From contig CAYYWV010000023.1 of the NCBI GenBank assembly GCA_964475385.1, forward strand, positions 1-28,683: a stretch of DNA of 28,683 nucleotides, given 5' to 3'. Position 1 is the stretch's first letter; each line of letters begins with the position of its first letter. The position numbers were made by a program, and so were the translations under genes. This DNA is from CAYYWV01 sp964475385. Its GTDB lineage: Bacteria > Pseudomonadota > Alphaproteobacteria > JAAXGF01. The notes under the pieces are model-generated. The model was not told the origin of the DNA and ran no database searches. It worked only from the letters and a program-made list of their open reading frames with translations. Positions 10,916 to 18,177 of this stretch are shown piece by piece.

Positions 10916-11998
10916 ATGAAGTCCGATGCCATCGCTCTTTCCGGCGGCCCGACCCACGCGGTCGCCCGTTCGCAGCGGGCGGTCGCCCTGTGGCTTTTCG
11001 TGTGCTGCGCGATGATCTTCGTCATGGTGGTCCTCGGCGGCGTCACGCGACTGACCCACTCCGGCCTGTCGATGGTCGAGTGGCGGCCGGTCACCGGCAT
11101 TCTGCCTCCGATGACCGAGACCGCTTGGGAGGACGCTTTCGCCAAGTACAAGCAGTACCCCGAGTACCGTCAGATCAACGCGGGCATGACGCTCGAAGAG
11201 TTCAAGTCGATCTTTTGGCTCGAGTTCATCCACCGTCTGTGGGGCCGCGCGATCGGCGTCGTCTTTCTTGTGCCGTTCCTCTACTTTCTGATCCGGGGCC
11301 GGATCGACCGATGGCTTGCGCCCCGACTCGCGTTGATCTTCCTCCTCGGCGCGCTGCAAGGGGCGATGGGCTGGTACATGGTGAAAAGCGGGCTGGTCGA
11401 CCGGCCCGATGTGAGCCATTACCGCCTGACCGTCCATCTCGCCGCCGCTTTTCTGATCTACGGCTACATCCTCTGGGTGGCGCTCGGGCTCCTGTCTCCC
11501 GGGGCCGGCGCTTACGACGACCGGGCGACCCGACGGGTCCGAAACGCCGCCATCGGGCTTCTCGTCCTGGTCAGCATCACCGTGCTCTCGGGCGGGCTGG
11601 TCGCCGGGCTCGACGCAGGCTTCGCCTTCAACACTTTCCCGTTGATGGACGGGAAGTGGATTCCCGACGGAATCCTCAAGCTGTACCCGCCGCTGATCAA
11701 TCTGTTCGACAACGCGATCACGGTGCAGTTCGACCACCGAGTGCTGGCGGTGACCACGGCGACGGTGATCGTGGTGCTGTGGGCAATGGGACGCTCCGCC
11801 GATCTCGGCCGCCGGGCGCGACTCGCTCTCGACGCCGTGCTGGCGGCGGGCGCGATCCAGGTGGCGCTCGGCCTGACCACGCTTCTGACCGTGGTCGCCC
11901 TGGTGCCGGCGGCCGCCCATCAGGCGGGCGCGCTGGTGCTGTTCACGACGGTGATCGTCGCCCTGCACGCGCTGCGACGGGCGCCGGGCGCCGCGTAG
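10916..11998 (+). CDS. ctaA: Heme A synthase (CtaA/Cox15)
   Basis: A 360-residue integral membrane enzyme that oxidises the C8 methyl of heme O to the formyl group of heme A. Eight transmembrane helices are expected in two four-helix halves. The four conserved histidines are visible: H106 in EFIHRLWGR, H174 in TVHLAAAF, H274 in QFDHRVLAV and H335 in AAHQAGAL. The long loop after helix 1 (GVTRLTHSGLSMVEWRPVTG) is typical of the alphaproteobacterial/mitochondrial type. ATG 10916 is preceded by GGGAGG at about 5 bases; the frame extends upstream to a GTG at 10871 but without support. It opens the reductase island; ctaB lies downstream in the same direction. Confidence 0.95.
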   Translation: MKSDAIALSGGPTHAVARSQRAVALWLFVCCAMIFVMVVLGGVTRLTHSGLSMVEWRPVTGILPPMTETAWEDAFAKYKQYPEYRQINAGMTLEEFKSIFWLEFIHRLWGRAIGVVFLVPFLYFLIRGRIDRWLAPRLALIFLLGALQGAMGWYMVKSGLVDRPDVSHYRLTVHLAAAFLIYGYILWVALGLLSPGAGAYDDRATRRVRNAAIGLLVLVSITVLSGGLVAGLDAGFAFNTFPLMDGKWIPDGILKLYPPLINLFDNAITVQFDHRVLAVTTATVIVVLWAMGRSADLGRRARLALDAVLAAGAIQVALGLTTLLTVVALVPAAAHQAGALVLFTTVIVALHALRRAPGAA

Positions 11999-12020
11999 AA
12001 CGCTTTGCCGGGAGCGCGCT

Positions 12021-12203
12021 GTGGAAGCCGTCTACTTCACCATCGCTGCGGTGGCGCTTTACTTCATCTCCGACCGGATTCTCGACCGGATCGAGGTCGC
12101 CCGCGGCGCCCGGTTTGAGCACCGGTCGCTCATTTTCTTCGGGATTCTCCTGACTCTCGCATTGGTGAGCTTCGCCATCATCCGCCGCTTGGTCGGCGCC
12201 TGA
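12021..12203 (+). CDS. Small two-helix membrane protein of unknown function
   Basis: A 60-residue protein with a GTG start preceded by GGGAG, 22 bases after ctaA. It has two hydrophobic segments (about 3-17 and 38-54) separated by a charged stretch (SDRILDRIEVARGARFEHRS). I do not recognise a named family. Its position between the heme A synthase and the oxidoreductase subunits suggests an assembly or accessory role, which is inference. It precedes the FNR-like box, so it probably belongs to the ctaA transcript. Confidence 0.65.
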   Translation: MEAVYFTIAAVALYFISDRILDRIEVARGARFEHRSLIFFGILLTLALVSFAIIRRLVGA

Positions 12204-12225
12204 GAGCCTGCGCGCCCAAAGGGGC

Positions 12226-12239
12226 TTGACCGAAATCAA
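12226..12239. promoter_or_regulatory. FNR/DNR-like operator upstream of the CuA reductase operon
   Basis: TTGAC-CGAA-ATCAA agrees with TTGAY-N4-RTCAA at every defined position and is flanked by C and G that extend the dyad. It lies 112 bases before the small subunit ATG. A class II activator site would put transcription start near 12274; no convincing -10 is seen there. The gene 1.5 kb away encodes a regulator with a matching recognition helix. Confidence 0.6.
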
Positions 12240-12350
12240 GGACGTCCCCCGTCAAACGGCTTTCACTGGATTCCTAATCGAATCCGGATCGACGAGAGGC
12301 CGCCCGATCATGCGGGTGTTCGGCCCACGGATAAGGGGGAGACAAGACCG

Positions 12351-12539
12351 ATGGCCAAAACAGGCTCCGACCCGGCGGCGGCCGCCGCACCGGGTGACGG
12401 CGACGAAGAGCGCGTGCCCTTCATGCAACGCGTCCTCGACAATCCCTTCCTTCTACTCTTTCTCGGCGTGGTGATCCCGGCCGTGTTCTACCTGATCTGG
12501 GGGATCATGGAGGTCACCTCGATCCCGATCGCACGCTAG
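12351..12539 (+). CDS. Small single-helix subunit of the heme-copper reductase (CbaD/IIa-like position)
   Basis: A 62-residue protein with a hydrophilic N-terminus and one transmembrane helix (about 32-53, FLLLFLGVVIPAVFYLIWGI). It begins 13 bases before subunit II ends its leader, behind a GGGGGAG ribosome binding site. The order small one-helix protein, CuA subunit II, subunit I is the same as in Thermus ba3 oxidase (cbaD-cbaB-cbaA), so it is probably the equivalent small subunit. No sequence motif confirms this; the call is positional. Confidence 0.65.
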   Translation: MAKTGSDPAAAAAPGDGDEERVPFMQRVLDNPFLLLFLGVVIPAVFYLIWGIMEVTSIPIAR

Positions 12540-12552
12540 GAGGAGAAGGACG

Positions 12553-13092
12553 ATGGCGATTTTTCCGCCTGCGGAACGGATCTGGTGGAAGCAGCGGGTT
12601 GAACGGGTCGAGCTTCTATGGATCGCGATTGCGTTCGCCTGGGGCATCATCATGTTCCTGATGATGCCGTACTGGCACCTTTACGGGAACCAGAACCTCT
12701 CCAACGAAGCTTACCGGATCGAACCCGACGTGTTCGAAGCGAAGGCCGAAGCCTTCGCCGACAAATACACAGTGCGCGAGGAGGGGGACACGGGGATTCC
12801 CGTCGTCCATCCGCCGGCCGGCAGCGACGTTTATCTGATCGCTCGGCGCTGGGAGTGGTGGCCGATTCTGGAATTCGAGAAGGGCAAGACCTATCGCCTG
12901 CACCTCTCATCGCTCGACTGGCAGCACGGGTTCTCGCTGCAACCGACCAACATCAACCTCCAGGTCCATCCTGGATACGAAATGGTCGTGACGATCACGC
13001 CCACTGAATCGGGCGCGTTCTCGATCGTGTGCAACGAATACTGCGGGATCGGCCACCACACGATGGTCGGCCGGCTCTACGTGGTCGAGTAG
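12553..13092 (+). CDS. CuA-containing subunit II of a heme-copper reductase
   Basis: A 179-residue protein with one N-terminal transmembrane helix (about 20-40) and a periplasmic cupredoxin domain. The binuclear CuA ligands are complete: H125 (DWQHGFSL), C160, C164, H168 and M171 (CNEYCGIGHHTM). It should accept electrons from cytochrome c or a small copper protein and pass them to the heme of subunit I. The short single-helix form is that of B-type oxidases and their relatives, not the two-helix A-type CoxB. It starts 13 bases after the small subunit behind AGGAGGAG and is followed after 14 bases by subunit I. CuA is absent from cNOR and usual qNOR, so this is not a classical NOR partner. 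Confidence 0.9.
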   Translation: MAIFPPAERIWWKQRVERVELLWIAIAFAWGIIMFLMMPYWHLYGNQNLSNEAYRIEPDVFEAKAEAFADKYTVREEGDTGIPVVHPPAGSDVYLIARRWEWWPILEFEKGKTYRLHLSSLDWQHGFSLQPTNINLQVHPGYEMVVTITPTESGAFSIVCNEYCGIGHHTMVGRLYVVE

Positions 13093-13106
13093 GAAGGGGA
13101 CCGATC

Positions 13107-14795
13107 ATGGCGGTAACATCGTTGTTTCGCGTTTGCCCCGATACCGGGCTTCGCATCCATCGCCCCGCGGAGACGCTGATCAAGGTCAACGCCGTGACCG
13201 CGGTCGTCTTTCTGCTGATCGGCGGTCTGTTCGGCATTTCGGTGGCGCTGACGCGCTGGCCGGCCGTGCACCTTCTGCCCGCGGAGTGGTTCTATCTGGC
13301 CTTGACCGCGCACGGAATCGACGTGCTTTTGGTCTGGATCATCTTCTTCGAGGTCGCGCTCCTCTACTTCGCGTCGGCGATCCTTCTGAACGCGCGGCTC
13401 GCGACCCCGTGGCTCGGCTGGGTCGCCTACTGGCTGATGCTGGGCGGGGCCGTGCTCACCAACATCGTGGTGCTCCAGGGCAACTCGAGCGTGATGTTCA
13501 CCTCGTATGTGCCGATGCGGGCCGATCCTTTGTTCTATCTCGGGATCATCGTGTTCGCGGTGGGCGCCTTGATCGCCTGCTTCATCTTCTTCGGCACGTT
13601 GGTGATCGCGCGCGACGAACGCACCTACGAAGGCTCGATCCCGCTCGTCACCTTCGGCGCCATGACCGCGGCGATCATCGCCGTGTTCACCATCGCCGCC
13701 GGCGCGATCATCCTGGTTCCCACGCTCCTGTGGTCGCTGGGCTACATCAGCTACATCGACCCGCTCATGTACAAGGTGATCTGGTGGGGCATGGGGCATT
13801 CGTCCCAGCAGATCAACGTCTCGGCCCATGTGGCGGTGTGGTACGCGATCGCGGCCATGGTGCTGGGGGCCAAGCCCTTGTCCGAGAAGGTGAGCCGCTC
13901 GGCCTATCTCCTCTACATTCTGTTCCTCCAGCTCGCCTCGGCGCACCACCTTCTGGTCGAGCCTGGGATTAGCTCGGAATGGAAGATCTTCAACACCAGC
14001 TACGCCATGTATCTCGCCGTTCTCGGCAGCATGATCCACGGCCTGACGGTGCCGGGAAGCGTCGAGGCGGCGCAACGCGCCAAGGGCTTCACCAAGGGGC
14101 TGTTCGAATGGCTCCGCAAGGCACCTTGGGGCAACCCGGCGTTTGCGGGCATGTTCCTGTCGCTGGTGATGTTCGGCTTCCTCGGCGGCATCTCGGGCGT
14201 GGTGATGGGCGTCGAGCAGATCAACCTCATCGTGCACAACACGCTCTACGTGCCGGGGCATTTCCACGCCACCGTGGTGACCGGAACGACGCTCGCCTTC
14301 ATGGCGTTGACCTACCTCTTGATCCCGCTCCTGTTCCGCCGCGAGATCGTCTTCAAGCGGCTGGCGCAGTGGCAGCCCTATCTGTACGGGATCGGGATGG
14401 GGCTGGTGTCGCTGTTCATGATGGGCGCCGGCACCCTCGGGGTCTCGCGGCGGCATTGGGACATCACCTTCGCCGACGCCACGCTGACCTTCGACTATCC
14501 CGGCGCGGCCTATCTGATGATGGGGCTCAACGGCCTCGCCGCCCTTCTCGCGGCGGTCGGCGGGCTCGCCTACATCGTGATCGCGGTGGGCTCGATCCTG
14601 TTCGGCAAGAAGCGCGGCGAAGACGCGCCGTCGATCCTGGCGCCCCAGGCGCCGGCGGCGATCGCGAGCTACGGCAGCGCGGGCACCATGCAGGTGCCGG
14701 GAACCTTCACGCTCGCGCTTGTGTTCCTGGCGGCCTTTGTTCTGTACTACTTCGTCAACTGGAAGTATCTCGCCGCCACTTGGGGGCTGAGCTGA
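13107..14795 (+). CDS. Heme-copper catalytic subunit I lacking the active-site tyrosine; eNOR-like NO reductase
   Basis: A 562-residue polytopic protein of the heme-copper superfamily, nearest in layout to B-type oxidases. Ligands: low-spin heme H69 (TAHG) and H387, high-spin heme H385 (VPGHFHATV), CuB H231, H280 and H281 (SAHHLL). In oxidases the first CuB histidine is followed by P-x-V-Y, whose tyrosine cross-links to that histidine. Here the segment is GHSSQQIN, with Q235 in the tyrosine position. O2 reductases of A and B type need the tyrosine; NO reductases lack it. From family knowledge eNOR enzymes are B-related, CuA-linked and carry glutamine at this site. NO reduction is therefore the best inference. 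The ATG has AGGAAGGGGA upstream. Automatic annotation would probably say cytochrome c oxidase subunit I. Confidence 0.85.
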   Translation: MAVTSLFRVCPDTGLRIHRPAETLIKVNAVTAVVFLLIGGLFGISVALTRWPAVHLLPAEWFYLALTAHGIDVLLVWIIFFEVALLYFASAILLNARLATPWLGWVAYWLMLGGAVLTNIVVLQGNSSVMFTSYVPMRADPLFYLGIIVFAVGALIACFIFFGTLVIARDERTYEGSIPLVTFGAMTAAIIAVFTIAAGAIILVPTLLWSLGYISYIDPLMYKVIWWGMGHSSQQINVSAHVAVWYAIAAMVLGAKPLSEKVSRSAYLLYILFLQLASAHHLLVEPGISSEWKIFNTSYAMYLAVLGSMIHGLTVPGSVEAAQRAKGFTKGLFEWLRKAPWGNPAFAGMFLSLVMFGFLGGISGVVMGVEQINLIVHNTLYVPGHFHATVVTGTTLAFMALTYLLIPLLFRREIVFKRLAQWQPYLYGIGMGLVSLFMMGAGTLGVSRRHWDITFADATLTFDYPGAAYLMMGLNGLAALLAAVGGLAYIVIAVGSILFGKKRGEDAPSILAPQAPAAIASYGSAGTMQVPGTFTLALVFLAAFVLYYFVNWKYLAATWGLS

Positions 14796-14803
14796 GCGGC
14801 GAA

Positions 14804-14838
14804 CGAGGCGCGGTTGCATCATTTGCAACCGCGTCTCG
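14804..14838 (+). terminator. Strong intercistronic hairpin between subunit I and ctaB
   Basis: CGAGGCGCGGTTGCA (14804-14818) and TGCAACCGCGTCTCG (14824-14838) pair over 15 bases with one G-T wobble around a 5-base loop. It starts 9 bases after the subunit I stop. The following GCGGCCATTTTGG has only four T. It could be a partial terminator or a 3-prime-end stabiliser that lowers ctaB relative to the structural genes. Confidence 0.6.
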
Positions 14839-14865
14839 CGGCCATTTTGGGGCGGAGTTAATGAG

Positions 14866-15738
14866 ATGATGGGAACCGCAAAGCGGCTCTGTTCGGTTTT
14901 CAAGCTGCGGATCGGCGTGGCCATCGCGCTGAGCGCGCTCGCCGGGCTTGCGGCGAGCCCGGGACCGAGCCCCGAGGCATGGCGGATCGCGATCCTCGCC
15001 GCCGCCGTGCTCGTCGCTTCGGCCGCGGCGGGGGCCTTCAACCAGTACGTCGAGCGGGACATCGACGCGCGCATGAGCCGGACCCGCAATCGCCCCTTCG
15101 TGACCGGGGTCTATGCGCCGGGCTGGATCTGGCCGGCGGTCATGACGGGAATGCTGGCGATCGCGGTTGGCGGGGCGGCGGCGGCGCTCAATGGACTGGC
15201 GGCGCTTTACGTCTTTCTCGGGGCCTTCGTCTACGGCGTCGTCTATACGGTCTGGCTCAAGCGGCGGAGCTGGATCAACATCGTGGTCGGCGGGCTCGCC
15301 GGCAGCTTCGCCGTGATGGCGGGGGCGGCCGCGGCGGCGCCCGGTCTGTCGGGCGCGCCGTTGATGCTCGCCACGGTGCTGTTCCTGTGGACGCCGCCGC
15401 ATTTCTGGAGCTTGGCGACCGCGCTCCGCGACGATTACGCCGCCGCCGGGGTGCCCATGCTTCCGGTGGTGGTGGGCGATGCGCGGGCGGCGCGCGTGAT
15501 TGCGGCCCACAGCTTCGCGCTGGTCGCGCTGTCGCTCGCGCCGGCGGTCTTCGACCTCGGCCTCGGCCCGGTCTATCTGGCGCTCGCCGCGCTCGGCGGC
15601 GGCTGGTTCGTGGCCAAGAGCATCGCGCTGTTGCGCAACCCCGGCCGGACGACCGCAATGGCCAACTTCCACGCCTCGCTCGTCCAGCTCAGCCTTCTGC
15701 TCGTGGGCGTCCTCGTGGACCGTCTGATCGTCGGCTGA
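14866..15738 (+). CDS. ctaB: Protoheme IX farnesyltransferase (heme O synthase)
   Basis: A 290-residue UbiA-superfamily prenyltransferase that attaches a farnesyl group to heme B, giving heme O, the substrate of CtaA. The prenyl-diphosphate/Mg motif is N59-x5-D65-x-D67 in NQYVERDIDARMSRTRNRP. The second region has YTVWLKRRSWINIVVGG, and WTPPHFW is the CtaB-specific segment. About nine transmembrane helices are expected. ATG 14866 was used; 14869 is an equally possible ATG. It is followed by sco after 10 bases. Presence of both ctaA and ctaB means the island can make heme A for its reductase. Confidence 0.94.
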   Translation: MMGTAKRLCSVFKLRIGVAIALSALAGLAASPGPSPEAWRIAILAAAVLVASAAAGAFNQYVERDIDARMSRTRNRPFVTGVYAPGWIWPAVMTGMLAIAVGGAAAALNGLAALYVFLGAFVYGVVYTVWLKRRSWINIVVGGLAGSFAVMAGAAAAAPGLSGAPLMLATVLFLWTPPHFWSLATALRDDYAAAGVPMLPVVVGDARAARVIAAHSFALVALSLAPAVFDLGLGPVYLALAALGGGWFVAKSIALLRNPGRTTAMANFHASLVQLSLLLVGVLVDRLIVG

Positions 15739-15748
15739 GCGCGCCGCC

Positions 15749-16552
15749 ATGTTCCGCGCCTCTCTCCTCGCCATCGCCGCGGGCGCCGCCTTCGCTTCCT
15801 CGGCCGCGCTTGCGCAGGCCCGCGACTTCGACCTCGACGCTGCGCTGGCGACGAGCCGGGCGGCGGTCGGCCGCCTGATCGGGGATGCGGTCTTGCGCGA
15901 CGCCGACGGCCGGGAGGTCCGGCTGTCGTCGTTTCGCGGCAAGCCGTTGGTCGTAAGCCTGGTCTATACGAGCTGCCTCCGGGTCTGCCCGACGATCACC
16001 CGCACCCTTGCCGAGCATATCGAATCGGCGCGCGCGGTGGTCGGCGCGCACGCCTTTTCGGTCGTCACCATCGGCTTCGACGCCCGGGCCGACACGCCCG
16101 CGCGCATGGCGCGCTTCGCCCGCGCGCAAGGGATCGACGATCCCGACTGGCGTTTCTTGAGCGGCGACGCGGCCACCGTCTCTGCGCTCGCCCGCGATCT
16201 CGGGTTCACGTATCTGCGCACGCCGGGCGGGTTTCAGCATCTGGCGCAGACCAGCATCCTGGATTCGGACGGCCGGCTCTACCAGCAGATCTACGGCGAC
16301 CAGTTCGAGGCCCCGGCGCTGGTCGAGCCGTTGAAGGCGCTCGCCTTCGACCGGCCCCAGGCGGCGGGGACGCTCGATGCGCTCGTCGAGCGAGTGCGCT
16401 TGGTGTGCACCTTTTACGACCCGGTCACCGGGCGTTATACGCTCGATTATTCGCTGTTCATCGGCCTCGCCATCGGCGGCATGTCGCTGAGCGCGGTGGG
16501 CTTCGTGATCGTAAGGTCATGGCTGCGTCTGCGCCGCCAGCGCCTCGCGTGA
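15749..16552 (+). CDS. SCO1/SenC-type copper chaperone with C-terminal membrane anchor
   Basis: A 267-residue periplasmic thioredoxin-fold protein that delivers copper, most likely to the CuA site of the neighbouring subunit II. It has a signal peptide (1-22, cleavage after SAALA), the copper/redox motif C76-x3-C80-P (YTSCLRVCPTIT), and the conserved histidine H164 (GGFQHLAQ). Unlike common Sco proteins anchored at the N-terminus, it has a C-terminal extension with one hydrophobic helix (about 235-256, LFIGLAIGGMSLSAVGFVIV), preceded by a further cysteine C220 (RLVCTFYDP). The end overlaps the next gene, indicating coupling. Confidence 0.9.
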   Translation: MFRASLLAIAAGAAFASSAALAQARDFDLDAALATSRAAVGRLIGDAVLRDADGREVRLSSFRGKPLVVSLVYTSCLRVCPTITRTLAEHIESARAVVGAHAFSVVTIGFDARADTPARMARFARAQGIDDPDWRFLSGDAATVSALARDLGFTYLRTPGGFQHLAQTSILDSDGRLYQQIYGDQFEAPALVEPLKALAFDRPQAAGTLDALVERVRLVCTFYDPVTGRYTLDYSLFIGLAIGGMSLSAVGFVIVRSWLRLRRQRLA

Positions 16553-18177
16553 GCGCCGGCTCGAAGCCCGGGACCGAAGCGCCCCCCGCGAGGCCGGCGC
16601 GCCCCGCGCCTTCGGGGCTGCGGCGCGCGCTTCGCATCGCCTTCCTCCGCATCGAGCGCCCGCTCGATCGGGTCTTCGGCCCGGACGGCAACCCGTTCCA
16701 CCACCTCGGCGCGCTCGGCTACTTCTTCTACTGGATCGTCGCGGCGACCGGCATCTACCTCTACATCGTGTTCGACACCTCGGTCGAAGGCGCTTACGCC
16801 TCGATCGAGCATCTCACCAACGCGCAGTGGTACCTCGGCGGCGTGATGCGGAGCCTCCATCGCTACGCCTCGGACGCCCTCGTCGCGGTCGCGGTCCTGC
16901 ACATGCTCCGCGAGTTCGCGCTCGACCGCTATCGCGGGATGCGCTGGTTCGCCTGGGTGACGGGCGTGCCGATCCTGTGGCTGATGTTCGCCGCCGGCGT
17001 CGGCGGTTACTGGCTGGTCTGGGACCGGCTCGCCCAGTACCTCGCGATCGCGACCATGGAGTGGCTCGACTGGCTCCCGATCTTCGGCGAATCGCTCGCC
17101 CGCAACTTCCTCACCGCGGGCAGCCTCGGGGACCGTTTCTTCAGCCTCTTGGTGTTCCTGCACATCGCGATCCCGCTGTTTCTTCTGTTTGCGATGTGGA
17201 TTCACCTGATGCGGATCTCGCGCGCCGACAACAACCCGCCGCGCCTGCTCGCGCTCGGCGCGCTTGCGATGCTGCTCGCGGTCTCGCTCGTCAAACCGGC
17301 GGTGAGCCAGGGTCCGGCAGATCTGACCAAGGTGGTCACCACCGTCGGGCTCGACTGGTACTACCTTGCGATCTACCCGTTGCTCGATCTGTGGTCGGCG
17401 GGCTGGGTCTGGCTTCTGGTCGGCGCCGCCTCGCTGCTCTTGATCGTCATGCCCTGGCTGCCGCCGCGCAGAGAGCCGGCGCCGGCGGTGGTCGATCTCG
17501 AGAACTGCAACGGCTGCGCGCGCTGCTTCGCCGACTGCCCTTACGGCGCGGTGATCATGCAGCCGCGGACCGACGGCCGACCCTTCGAGCGCGAAGCCGC
17601 GGTCAACCCGAACATCTGCACCGCCTGCGGGATCTGCGCCGGGGCCTGCCCGACCTCGACCCCCTTCCGCCGGGCGAGCGCATTGGTCCCCGGGATCGAC
17701 GTGCCGCAGCTTCCGCTCAAGGCGTTGCGCGACGAGATCCACGCGCTTGCCCCCGGCCTTCGCGCGCGGCCGCGCGTTCTGGTTTTCGGCTGCCAGTTCG
17801 GGGTCGCGCTCGACGGGGTGAAAGGCGACGGCGTGGCGGCAATTTCTCTCGTTTGCACGGGCATGCTGCCGCCGTCCTTCATCGACTACGTGCTGAGCCG
17901 CGACCTCGCCGACGGGGTGCTGCTGACCGGCTGCGGCGAGGGCGCGTGCCACCACCGGCTTGGGATCGAATGGACCGAGGCCCGCATCGCGCGCGAGCGC
18001 GACCCCTATCTGCGCGCCCGCGTTCCCCGCGAGCGCATCGCGCTGTGCTGGGCCGGGGCCGGCGGCGAGGCGCGGCTCGCGGCCGAGATCGCCGCCTTCC
18101 GCGCGCGGCTCGCCGCGCTCGACGCGGGCGAGGCCGACGACGAGGACACGAACGAGGCGGTGCGGCGTCATGGGTAA
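16519..18177 (+). CDS. Cytochrome b / 2x[4Fe-4S] ferredoxin / MvhD-like fusion protein
   Basis: A 552-residue membrane redox protein. Residues about 60-260 form a cytochrome b-type four-helix bundle with two bis-His heme sites, H114/H128 and H215/H229, each pair 14 residues apart as in bc1 cytochrome b. More helices follow to about 315. Then comes a ferredoxin domain with clusters C330-C333-C336-C340 and C367-C370-C373-C377. The C-terminus (about 418-515) resembles the MvhD/hydrogenase iron-sulfur subunit, with C425, C446, C472 and C477 in VFGCQFG, VCTGM and TGCGEGACHH. It probably passes electrons between the quinone pool and a cytoplasmic partner; direction and partner are unknown. ATG 16519 overlaps sco by 34 bases; an in-frame GTG at 16549 would give a GTGA overlap. 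Confidence 0.85.
   Translation: MAASAPPAPRVSAGSKPGTEAPPARPARPAPSGLRRALRIAFLRIERPLDRVFGPDGNPFHHLGALGYFFYWIVAATGIYLYIVFDTSVEGAYASIEHLTNAQWYLGGVMRSLHRYASDALVAVAVLHMLREFALDRYRGMRWFAWVTGVPILWLMFAAGVGGYWLVWDRLAQYLAIATMEWLDWLPIFGESLARNFLTAGSLGDRFFSLLVFLHIAIPLFLLFAMWIHLMRISRADNNPPRLLALGALAMLLAVSLVKPAVSQGPADLTKVVTTVGLDWYYLAIYPLLDLWSAGWVWLLVGAASLLLIVMPWLPPRREPAPAVVDLENCNGCARCFADCPYGAVIMQPRTDGRPFEREAAVNPNICTACGICAGACPTSTPFRRASALVPGIDVPQLPLKALRDEIHALAPGLRARPRVLVFGCQFGVALDGVKGDGVAAISLVCTGMLPPSFIDYVLSRDLADGVLLTGCGEGACHHRLGIEWTEARIARERDPYLRARVPRERIALCWAGAGGEARLAAEIAAFRARLAALDAGEADDEDTNEAVRRHG

Noticed and set aside
12226..12474. Possible small gene over the reductase promoter
   Set aside because: It begins at a TTG inside the FNR-like box, has no ribosome binding site, and overlaps the well-supported 62-codon gene in another frame.
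13107..14795. Annotation as ordinary ba3- or aa3-type cytochrome c oxidase subunit I
   Set aside because: The ligand histidines fit, but the P-x-V-Y segment after the first CuB histidine is replaced by S-S-Q-Q, removing the tyrosine required in those families.
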